Part shown: one piece after another, positions 1-5,169 of the stretch
Position numbering within the stretch: position 1 is the stretch's first letter
Layout: every line of letters begins with the position of its first letter
Assembly: GCA_016179005.1 (NCBI GenBank)
Contig: JACOSF010000019.1
Coordinates: forward strand, 1 to 5,169
DNA: 5,169 nt
Direction: 5' to 3'
Source of the DNA: Acidobacteriota bacterium
GTDB taxonomy: Bacteria > Acidobacteriota > Terriglobia > Acidiferrales > UBA7541
The notes under the pieces: generated by a model
What the model was told of the DNA's origin: nothing
Seen by the model: only the letters and a program-made list of their open reading frames with translations
The model's database searches: none
Made by a program: the position numbers and the translations under genes

Positions 1-1367
1 ATCTCGATGCCGGTCAGGTCCAGCACTTCGAGAAGTTTCCAGGTGGCGCCGGCATCGTGCTGGGAGAGCGGCACGATGTACGCGAACGGATCACCCTTCT
101 GCCCGGTCTCGATAGCTTTGCGGTTCAAGTTGTAAAAATTGCGCTGGAACATAACGCGGTTAGCGGCCGCGCCTTCGAGCAGCGCGTACGTGATGACCAG
201 CTCGTAGTCCACGATGTCGCGCAGCGTCCAGGTGCCGCCAAGCCACGGCTTGGGATACTCGGTGCGCGCCCATGTGTCGGTGGGAGGAGGAAGCGGGCGG
301 CGGGGATCGCCTCCTCCACCGCCGGGTGCTCCCTCGGCAGCCGGGGCAGCAGGACGCGGCGCCTGATAGAGCTGCGCGCGCTGCTGCTCGATGGGGCTGG
401 CGAGGCGCGCACTGGCGACTTCCGTGAGCAGACCGACCATGTTGTGCCACCACGCGCCATTCTTCGCGGGCCCCTGATACCACCACGGGTAGCCCTGGCC
501 GTACTCGACGCCTTCATAGCCGGCCGCGTTCAGCGCGTTAAACATGTACATCCCCAGCAGACTCGATTGGGCGCGGACCAGCGGATCCTGGTTCAGGTTG
601 ATGGGGTCGGAGAACGGCGGCACAAAAATGCGCGCGCCGCCGGAACCCATCTGGTGCTCATCGAGAAAAATGAGCGGAAACCAATCGCGATAGAGCACGC
701 GGATCACGTTGCGGGTTTCGATCTGCGTCAGCATGAAGGCGTCGCGGTTGTCGTCGTGGCCCACGTACTTGTGGTAGAGCCACGGCATGGGCGAATACTC
801 GAATTCCGAGCCGACGTTTTTGTTGTACCAGTCCACGATCATCACCTGGCCGTCGGGATTGACGGAAGGCGCGAGCAGGAAGACGACGTTGTCGAGGAGG
901 TTGTCGATGTAAGGCGAATGCTCGGTGGCCAGGCGGTGGACCAGTTCGAGCGACATCTGCGTGGAGCCGACTTCACTCGAGTGAATCGTCATGGTAATCA
1001 ACACGACCACCGGGTTCTTCTCGAAAATGCCCTCGGCGGATTTTTCGTCAAGCGAATATGGATAAGCCAGCTTGCGCTGGTCCGCCTGGATCTCCGCCAG
1101 CCGGGCCAGGTTTTTCGGCGAAGAAATAGTCAGGAGGATGAACGGATTGCCCATGGTGGACTTGTCCAGGTCGGTGACGCGCACGCGGTCGGAGGCCTTC
1201 TCGGCCATGCGCATGTATTCAACCACCTGGTCCCAGCGGGCCAGCTTCTTGTCTGTGCCGACGCGGAAGCCAAGATATTTCTCCGGCGTGGGAAGTTCCT
1301 GCGCGGCCACGCAGACAGCAAGCAGCAGAAAGATTGCAGTGAAGCGCAGCAAACGATGGACACGCAT
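1..1367 (-). CDS. Secreted M14-family zinc metallopeptidase, N-terminal 455 residues (3' end outside window)
   Basis: Translating the minus strand from the ATG at 1367 gives an uninterrupted frame to the left edge. Residues 1-22 look like a Sec signal peptide: basic start (RVHRLLR), hydrophobic core (FTAIFLLLAVCV) and a likely signal peptidase I site V-A-A|Q. C19 does not sit in a good lipobox, so a lipoprotein is unlikely. The body carries the M14 carboxypeptidase signature in order: zinc ligands H129 and E132 (IHSSE), NPDG at 170-173, NRD at 207-209 (substrate-carboxylate-type residues), third zinc ligand H238 (DEHQMG) and catalytic Glu E316 (LLTEVAS). The spacing is close to that of classical carboxypeptidases, so the protein is predicted to be catalytically competent. 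It would act outside the cytoplasm on peptides; the specificity cannot be read. A Pro/Ala/Gly-rich stretch at 336-362 follows the catalytic Glu. Related acidobacterial proteins are, from memory, much longer (800 residues or more), so roughly half may be missing here. The start is supported by GGAGG 8 bases upstream. Family assignment is firm; the role is inferred. Confidence 0.93.
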   Translation of the reverse strand, partial: MRVHRLLRFTAIFLLLAVCVAAQELPTPEKYLGFRVGTDKKLARWDQVVEYMRMAEKASDRVRVTDLDKSTMGNPFILLTISSPKNLARLAEIQADQRKLAYPYSLDEKSAEGIFEKNPVVVLITMTIHSSEVGSTQMSLELVHRLATEHSPYIDNLLDNVVFLLAPSVNPDGQVMIVDWYNKNVGSEFEYSPMPWLYHKYVGHDDNRDAFMLTQIETRNVIRVLYRDWFPLIFLDEHQMGSGGARIFVPPFSDPINLNQDPLVRAQSSLLGMYMFNALNAAGYEGVEYGQGYPWWYQGPAKNGAWWHNMVGLLTEVASARLASPIEQQRAQLYQAPRPAAPAAEGAPGGGGGDPRRPLPPPTDTWARTEYPKPWLGGTWTLRDIVDYELVITYALLEGAAANRVMFQRNFYNLNRKAIETGQKGDPFAYIVPLSQHDAGATWKLLEVLDLTGIE

Positions 1368-1375
1368 GGGAAAGG

Positions 1376-1380
1376 CCTCC
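1376..1380 (-). promoter_or_regulatory. Shine-Dalgarno sequence of the M14 peptidase gene
   Basis: On the minus strand this reads GGAGG, followed by 8 bases and then the ATG at 1367. It fixes the peptidase start, which is also the point where the signal peptide begins. No other in-frame start is seen just upstream. A convincing -35/-10 pair could not be found; TATTCT at about 1387-1392 (minus strand) is the best -10-like hexamer, but it has no good -35 partner. Confidence 0.8.
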
Positions 1381-1415
1381 GCGTAAGAATATTCCAAGCC
1401 AGTGGAAGACGCACA

Positions 1416-1433
1416 GAAACGCCAGCGCGTTTC
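1416..1433. repeat. Inverted repeat, 7-bp stem and 4-base loop
   Basis: GAAACGC (1416-1422), loop CAGC, GCGTTTC (1427-1433) is a perfect stem. It lies about 50 bases upstream of the peptidase ATG, so it could be an operator or part of the 5' leader. An imperfect direct copy of its left half (AAACGC-AGCG) occurs at 1442-1451. No function can be assigned from the sequence. Confidence 0.5.
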
Positions 1434-1448
1434 GCCGCGGAAAACGCA

Positions 1449-1465
1449 GCGGAAAGGCGTTCCGC
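1449..1465. repeat. Inverted repeat, 6-bp stem and 5-base loop
   Basis: GCGGAA (1449-1454) and TTCCGC (1460-1465) flank the loop AGGCG. It is the middle one of three inverted repeats in about 100 bases. It is short and GC-rich, so chance is a real possibility in this composition. Confidence 0.35.
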
Positions 1466-1486
1466 CGTGCGCCCTTCGACTTCGCT

Positions 1487-1515
1487 CCCTGCGTCCCGCA
1501 GTTGCGGGATCAGGG
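1487..1515. repeat. Long imperfect palindrome, possible dispersed extragenic repeat
   Basis: The core is TCCCGCA (1494-1500), GT, TGCGGGA (1503-1509). The stem is extended by CCCTG (1487-1491) pairing with CAGGG (1511-1515), with a small asymmetric internal loop (CG opposite T). That gives about 12 base pairs in all. The flanking sequence, CCTTCGACTTCGCTC on the left and AGGGCAGGC on the right, resembles palindromic extragenic elements that recur in many environmental bacterial genomes; this is recalled, not computed. It could also act as a factor-independent stop or mRNA-stabilising structure for the transporter message, although it has no T-tract. Confidence 0.5.
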
Positions 1516-1529
1516 CAGGCAGGGCAGGC
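1512..1529. repeat. Two tandem copies of a 9-base unit
   Basis: AGGGCAGGC occurs at 1512-1520 and again at 1521-1529, directly joined and identical. The first copy overlaps the right arm of the palindrome at 1487-1515. Such short tandem copies arise by replication slippage and often sit at the edge of dispersed palindromic elements. Confidence 0.6.
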
Positions 1530-1575
1530 GGGGATGTTAGGCGGCGCGTGAAATCAAGTCAACGAAGAACTGGAT

Positions 1576-1589
1576 AGGCTGGCAAGCCT
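1576..1589 (-). terminator. Weak hairpin just after the transporter stop, possible terminator
   Basis: On the minus strand AGGCT-TGCC-AGCCT forms a 5-bp stem with a 4-base loop, 7 bases after the TAA. It is followed by ATCCAGTTCTTCGTT, which is T-rich but not a true T-run. The position suits a terminator of the transporter gene; the short stem makes it doubtful. Confidence 0.25.
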
Positions 1590-1596
1590 GATCCTC

Positions 1597-4374
1597 TTAT
1601 GCGCCGGCGGCCTGGGAGGAGGAAGCCAGGCGCAGCTTGGCCCAGCGCGCGGTCTCGCGGAGCAGCGGGTCGGAATGGGCGAGGCATTCGTCGAGAAAAT
1701 ATTCCAGCGACTTCAAGCCGAGGGTGCCGATGGCGTAGGCGCCGCAGGATTTCAGCCAGGGATCGTCGCTGGCTACCAGAGCGGCCACGGCATCCTCGCG
1801 AGTTTCGACTTTGGCGCCGACCAGGCGGTTGGCGAGCTTCACCCGGTCTTCCACGTTGATGTCGGCGTCGAGCAGCGGCACGAGCACGGCGCGGAGCTGC
1901 GGCTTTAGGACGTTGTCCAAGAACTCCAGCGCGTTGGCGTGGACCACATGGCTATCCGACGCGAGCCCCACATGCGCACTATGAAAATCGTATTGCGGGT
2001 ACAGCAGCGAAAGCAGGCGAAATATGCGCTCAACCTCCTGGCTCATGGATTCACGCAAGGCGCGCGCCACAGGGTCTTCGCTTTCCAGGGTGCCGCCAAA
2101 CGTGCCGAGGATTTGATAAGAGCGGTAGTGCCCCATGATTTCGGCCGCCAGCACGGTCTCCACCATCTGCGTATCCAGGGTGAGTTCCGGATGGCCCTGG
2201 CGCAGCTTGTTGAGCGCGGAAAGAATTCGGAAACGAAGCATGGCGTCCGGCCCGAGGAGGTTTTCCATCAACGCGTTTTCCGCAGAGATCGAGCCGATCT
2301 GGGCCAGCACGCTGGGAATCTCGCGGCGGATTTCAAGAGAGACGGAGGAATCCGCCAGATGATCGCGCAGCGTGCCCACGATGGAATCGCCGAATTTCCC
2401 CAGCGTTTCCGCGACATCGGCGGTCAAGAGCGGGTCGCCAAGGCGGTCCAGCAGCTTGAGCACCAGCCGGCGTTTGTTGAGCTGGCCTACAGCGCGGATG
2501 GCTTGGCGGGTCACTTCGACATCCTCGTCCCCGAGCAGGCGCCGAAGTTGGGAATCAAACTCGTCGGGAAGCGCGGCGATGAGCCGGGCCGCTTCCAGGC
2601 GCGTGCGCTGCCCTTCCCCGTTCTTTTCATTCACCATGGCATCGAGCATGACGCGCGCCGCTTCCAGGTTCTGCGTGTCTCCCGGGCGCGCCAGAAACGC
2701 GACCATCGCCGAACGAATCGAGAAATCCGCAAAGTCTCCAAGTTGCTGGATGCACTCCAGCGGATCCATGTGTGAATGGTGGCACAGATAAAGCAGCGCT
2801 TCCGTGCGCACTTCGAGGCTGGAATCCTGCAGCAACTTTTGCACTTGCGGCAGCACCGTGCGGTCGCCCGCGCCGGCCAGGATGGAAAGAGCTTTCTGGC
2901 GCACGGCGGCGTCCGGATGGCCGAGCAGTTCGCGAATGGCGGGATGCGCCGCCCGCTGTTTGCCCACCTCGAAAAGGCTGAGCGAGTAGAGCAGTTCCTT
3001 GGGGTCTGTGGGGCGCAGGTTGTCGGCGAAAATGTCCAGCGTGGAACGGTCCAGGATCGGCGCGGAAGCACGTTCGGAATCCAGACGATGCTGGTGGATG
3101 CTGTCGCGCAGCGTGGCCACGTACTGCCGCCGCGCCACGAACGCGGCGACGAACCAGGCTGCGATGAAGATGGTGTTCACCCAACTGATCCGCACGGCGG
3201 ACCAGCCGAGCGTCGTGGCAAAGGCCAGCACGCCCACCGCAGCCATGCCATCGCCGAAGCGCCAGATCACCGTATCGATGAACGATTTGACCTGGTTCTT
3301 GATGTCCGAAGCAACCGGCAGGTACAGCAGTTCGACGGTGGGCTTGTCAATCGAGTACTGAAACACGTTAATGCCCGAGCGCAAGCCGATGGCAGCCCAC
3401 AGCGTGAACATTCCCCAAACCAGCACGCCGGCGGTGCCCAGCAACATGGCCACAGGCACGACGAACAGCGCCGTCCCCAGCCCGAAGCGCCGCAGCAACC
3501 GCGACGTCACTAGGATCTGCACCAGCAATCCCGCAAGGCCGGCATAAAAATAGAAGTCGCCGAAGAACGCCGCCAGTTCGTTCTTGCCGGGAATAAACAT
3601 CTTGGAGAGTGCTTTGAACTGCCACCCGGCCACGCTGGTGACCACCGACGCGATGAGGATCAGGGTGGCAATAGAACGCAGGTAAGGCGAGGCCCACAGC
3701 AGGCGAAGACTCGTGCGCAACGTGGCAATTCTTTCTTCGCGGGTGGCCGAATCGTCTTCCTCGGGAGCACCGTCCGTCAGCTTCTGCCGCCAGATCAGCA
3801 CCACCAAACCCGCGCAAATGAACAGAGCCACGGTCATGGCCAGCAAAAGGCTCTCCGTGCCGTAGCGAGGGGCCATGAGGTTGGCGAATTTCCCGCCCAG
3901 GATGGCGCCGGCAATCGACCCGCTGCCGATCAACCCGAACACGCGCTTGGCCTCGCGCGTGGTCAGGACGTAGTTCGACAGCGTCCAGACTTGGGCGGGA
4001 GCCAGCACGCCGAAGATGCCGACCCAGACATAAATGGCCGGGTACAGCCACGGGAAACGGTAATAGTGGGAGAGGTACCAAAAGATGAGCGTGTTGGAGG
4101 CGAAAAACAGCAGGCTGCCGGCCAGGAGATTGCGCAGGCCGAGGCGCCGTCCGAGAACCAGGTACCCCGAAACGACGAAGCCGACCAGCGCGGCGATGGC
4201 CAGATCGGCAAACGGAAGCTGCACCGCTTTGAACTGGGCCAGGAATAGCGCATCGCGGGAAACGCGGGCCACGATGTAGCTGCCCATGACCAGAAAGAGA
4301 TAAACGAAAAGAAGGGCGCCACGGGCCAGGTCGCCGCGTTGCAGATTCAGGAGCCGCTCAATCATCCGCGCCAT
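1597..4374 (-). CDS. Npt/TLC (ATP/ADP carrier)-like 12-helix transporter fused to C-terminal HEAT repeats
   Basis: This is a complete 925-residue protein with two parts. Residues ~17-416 have about 12 hydrophobic helices (roughly 17-37, 52-74, 80-101, 108-127, 146-166, 175-195, 231-251, 268-290, 298-321, 323-340, 375-394, 396-416), with a charged loop at 197-225 between the two six-helix halves, as in MFS-fold carriers. Motifs recalling the nucleotide transporter family are EAKRVFGLIGSG (141-152) and KNQVKSFID...RFGDG (359-376). Residues ~456-916 hold about 11 HEAT-like helical repeats; clear second helices begin at HPDAAVRQKAL (486), DSSLEVRTEAL (517), DEDVEVTRQAI (616) and SDPLLRETAR (901). 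The membrane part should sit in the inner membrane, with the repeats probably cytoplasmic as a protein-binding platform. Classic ATP/ADP exchangers are ~500 residues and lack this tail. Substrate is unknown: homology does not prove ATP/ADP exchange, and the family lysine/glutamate set was not fully matched. No cyclic-nucleotide-binding domain follows the repeats. The ATG at 4374 has no clear Shine-Dalgarno; M4 (4365) is an alternative. Confidence 0.88.
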   Translation of the reverse strand: MARMIERLLNLQRGDLARGALLFVYLFLVMGSYIVARVSRDALFLAQFKAVQLPFADLAIAALVGFVVSGYLVLGRRLGLRNLLAGSLLFFASNTLIFWYLSHYYRFPWLYPAIYVWVGIFGVLAPAQVWTLSNYVLTTREAKRVFGLIGSGSIAGAILGGKFANLMAPRYGTESLLLAMTVALFICAGLVVLIWRQKLTDGAPEEDDSATREERIATLRTSLRLLWASPYLRSIATLILIASVVTSVAGWQFKALSKMFIPGKNELAAFFGDFYFYAGLAGLLVQILVTSRLLRRFGLGTALFVVPVAMLLGTAGVLVWGMFTLWAAIGLRSGINVFQYSIDKPTVELLYLPVASDIKNQVKSFIDTVIWRFGDGMAAVGVLAFATTLGWSAVRISWVNTIFIAAWFVAAFVARRQYVATLRDSIHQHRLDSERASAPILDRSTLDIFADNLRPTDPKELLYSLSLFEVGKQRAAHPAIRELLGHPDAAVRQKALSILAGAGDRTVLPQVQKLLQDSSLEVRTEALLYLCHHSHMDPLECIQQLGDFADFSIRSAMVAFLARPGDTQNLEAARVMLDAMVNEKNGEGQRTRLEAARLIAALPDEFDSQLRRLLGDEDVEVTRQAIRAVGQLNKRRLVLKLLDRLGDPLLTADVAETLGKFGDSIVGTLRDHLADSSVSLEIRREIPSVLAQIGSISAENALMENLLGPDAMLRFRILSALNKLRQGHPELTLDTQMVETVLAAEIMGHYRSYQILGTFGGTLESEDPVARALRESMSQEVERIFRLLSLLYPQYDFHSAHVGLASDSHVVHANALEFLDNVLKPQLRAVLVPLLDADINVEDRVKLANRLVGAKVETREDAVAALVASDDPWLKSCGAYAIGTLGLKSLEYFLDECLAHSDPLLRETARWAKLRLASSSQAAGA

Positions 4375-4390
4375 CGGAAAGTGCGTGTAC

Positions 4391-4417
4391 TCTATAAGGA
4401 GCCGCCTGCGAGTGCAA
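4391..4417 (-). promoter_or_regulatory. Weak candidate promoter for the transporter gene
   Basis: On the minus strand TTGCAC (4417-4412) is followed after 15 bases by TATAGA (4396-4391), or after 17 bases by the overlapping TAGAGT (4394-4389). Both boxes match the sigma-70 consensus only partly, and the start of transcription would fall about 10 bases from the ATG. That would give a nearly leaderless message, which agrees with the lack of a visible Shine-Dalgarno. Read-through from the kinase-fold gene is the alternative. Confidence 0.2.
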
Positions 4418-4423
4418 GCGGGC
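4401..4423 (-). repeat. GC-rich hairpin between the kinase-fold gene and the transporter gene
   Basis: On the minus strand GCCCGCTTGC (4423-4414), loop ACTC, GCAGGCGGC (4409-4401) can pair over 9 base pairs, with one bulged C and one G-U pair. The sequence TCCTTATAGAG follows, which is not a T-run. It lies 23 bases past the kinase-fold stop and 26 bases before the transporter ATG. It could be a partial terminator, an mRNA-processing or stability element, or chance in GC-rich DNA. It overlaps the weak promoter candidate, so the two readings compete. Confidence 0.4.
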
Positions 4424-4446
4424 AGCGCCGGCAGTGGGCACGCGCG

Positions 4447-5169
4447 CTACTTCAAGTCGCGGACGACTTCGCTCTCCCCGCGCTTGGCGATTTCCGCGCG
4501 GTAGTGCTCGATAATTTTCCTGCGGCGCTTGACCAGCCCATCCAGCTCAAAACGTCGCAGATAGGGCTTGAGGCGATCCCTCATCGCCTGTTCATCGAGC
4601 GCCAGCAATTTCTCCCAGATGCTGCGGTCAATTTCCACCAGCGCATCCGCGTTGAGCAGGTTTTCGTTTTGGCGGAAGGCGCGCGTGTGGTCAATCAACC
4701 AGATTCTCCAGTCCTTGTCGATGAGGATATTGCCCTGGTTGCGGTCGGTGTTGTACACGAGGTTGTCGAAAAAGCGCATGATCTGCATCCGGTTGTTCCA
4801 ACGGCGGGCGTTTGGCGGGGCGATCTTCTCCTTAATGCGTTTGCCCTCGTCCATGGCGTTTTCCACCCACGCCTGAATGCTGCCTTTCTCGCCCTGGACG
4901 CTGCGCAGTGTGGTCGGGGGAACATAGTCCATGCCTAGCATGCGGCTCAGCTCGTAGGCAGCGGGCTCAAAGATATAGTCATCGCGGAAGTTCAGCTCGC
5001 GCCCCCCGCCGGCCATCTGTGCCATGGCTTTTTCTTCGCTGACATTGCGGAACATGGCGTGCATTCGCAGGCCGTCTTTTTCGAGAGTCGCCTGGCGCGG
5101 ATGTGTGATGCCCTTGGATGTCCCCTTCATGGCGACCACCTTGGCGGTGCGCAGGAACTCCATGACTTC
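4447..5169 (-). CDS. Atypical kinase-fold protein (PI3/4K-HipA-FAM20-like), N-terminus outside window
   Basis: The frame is open from the right edge to the TAG at 4449-4447. An ATG at 5163 gives 238 residues, but codons before it (E-V) continue the frame, and the following EFLRTAKVV looks internal, so the true start is probably upstream. Residues counted from that Met show an atypical-kinase order: Gly-containing segment KGTSKGI (13-19); helix Glu E66 in FEPAAYEL; hinge-like SIQAWVENA (95-103); catalytic-loop DRNQGN (D140 to N145, on the pattern D-x-x-x-x-N); and metal-binding D158 in LIDHTRAF, the DFG equivalent. The C-terminal part is helical and basic (KRRRK at 212-216). The expected ATP-binding lysine is not obvious: the AMFRN strand (36-40) has Arg. 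A phosphotransferase is plausible, but neither substrate nor activity can be read. No HipB-like partner is visible. From memory, similar uncharacterised proteins with this TDRN...IDHTRAF signature are common in Acidobacteriota. The transporter gene follows after 72 bases on the same strand. Confidence 0.7.
   Translation of the reverse strand, partial: EVMEFLRTAKVVAMKGTSKGITHPRQATLEKDGLRMHAMFRNVSEEKAMAQMAGGGRELNFRDDYIFEPAAYELSRMLGMDYVPPTTLRSVQGEKGSIQAWVENAMDEGKRIKEKIAPPNARRWNNRMQIMRFFDNLVYNTDRNQGNILIDKDWRIWLIDHTRAFRQNENLLNADALVEIDRSIWEKLLALDEQAMRDRLKPYLRRFELDGLVKRRRKIIEHYRAEIAKRGESEVVRDLK

Larger units (their letters stand above)
1368..1596. other. 229-base intergenic region with several inverted repeats, no gene
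   Basis: This gap separates the transporter stop from the peptidase start. I see no credible coding sequence in it. It contains four inverted repeats (1416-1433, 1449-1465, 1487-1515, 1576-1589) and a 9-base tandem duplication (1512-1529). None is followed by a clear T-run on either strand, so none is a textbook intrinsic terminator. The peptidase promoter should lie here. A plus-strand open frame crosses the whole gap but only as an extension of the antisense frame over the peptidase. Confidence 0.7.

Noticed and set aside
972..985. Perfect 14-base palindrome TTCACTCGAGTGAA
   Set aside because: It lies in the codons of the zinc-binding IHSSE motif of the peptidase, so its sequence is constrained by protein. 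One 14-base palindrome in 5 kb is not far from chance expectation.
57..1577. A 506-codon open frame on the plus strand
   Set aside because: It is antisense to the M14 peptidase, which has a signal peptide, all catalytic motifs in order and a good Shine-Dalgarno. The plus-strand product is rich in Arg/His/Val with no recognisable domain, and it runs on across the repeat-filled gap, as expected for a shadow frame in high-GC DNA.
1368..1596. CRISPR array, tRNA or small RNA gene in the largest gap
   Set aside because: The repeats are only 6-12 bases and are not regularly spaced, no cloverleaf could be drawn, and no promoter-terminator pair framing a small RNA is seen.
1939..2775. A 278-codon open frame on the plus strand, and a similar one at 2776-3513
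   Set aside because: Both lie opposite the transporter-HEAT gene and give composition-biased products without motifs. They are mirror frames of the real codons.
2627..3184. Overlapping minus-strand frames of 146-185 codons inside the transporter gene, and others at 3368-4081 and 3963-4322
   Set aside because: They are out-of-frame readings of the same strand, with Pro/Arg/Ser-rich products typical of shifted high-GC codons. The main frame is uninterrupted and shows membrane helices and HEAT repeats.
4339..4938. A 199-codon open frame on the plus strand
   Set aside because: It is antisense to the kinase-fold gene, whose DRNQGN and IDHTRAF motifs support the minus strand.
4447..5169. HipA toxin of a HipBA toxin-antitoxin module
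   Set aside because: The kinase-fold motifs are related in style, but no HipB-like DNA-binding gene is next to it within the window, the protein is shorter than HipA, and the hallmark HipA N-terminal domain is not visible.

Overview
The window fits a high-GC, free-living Gram-negative bacterium. The protein families present (a large secreted M14 peptidase, an ATP/ADP-carrier-like membrane domain fused to HEAT repeats, and a small PI3/4K/HipA/FAM20-like kinase-fold protein) are a combination I associate with Acidobacteriota, class Terriglobia. That placement is an inference from family knowledge; no taxonomic marker such as rRNA or a ribosomal protein is present.

All three genes lie on the minus strand, so they read from right to left. 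From 5169 to 4447 is the 3' part of a kinase-fold gene whose reading frame is still open at the right edge; its true start is probably outside the window. After a 72-base gap that can fold into a hairpin comes one complete gene (4374-1597, 925 aa). Its first ~420 residues form a 12-helix carrier related to the Npt/TLC nucleotide transporters, and its last ~470 residues are mostly HEAT-type helical repeats. After a 229-base gap rich in inverted repeats comes the start (1367) of a secreted zinc carboxypeptidase-like M14 protein, which runs off the left edge with 455 residues visible.

The kinase-fold gene and the transporter could be co-transcribed, because they share a strand and are closely spaced. 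The peptidase has its own strong Shine-Dalgarno sequence and a longer gap, so it may be a separate unit. Nothing in the sequence proves a shared pathway. No mobile element, CRISPR array, tRNA or rRNA is visible. The most interesting points are the carrier-HEAT fusion, the unusual kinase-fold protein next to it, and a palindromic, probably dispersed, repeat in the 1368-1596 gap. Long open frames on the plus strand are antisense shadows of these genes.
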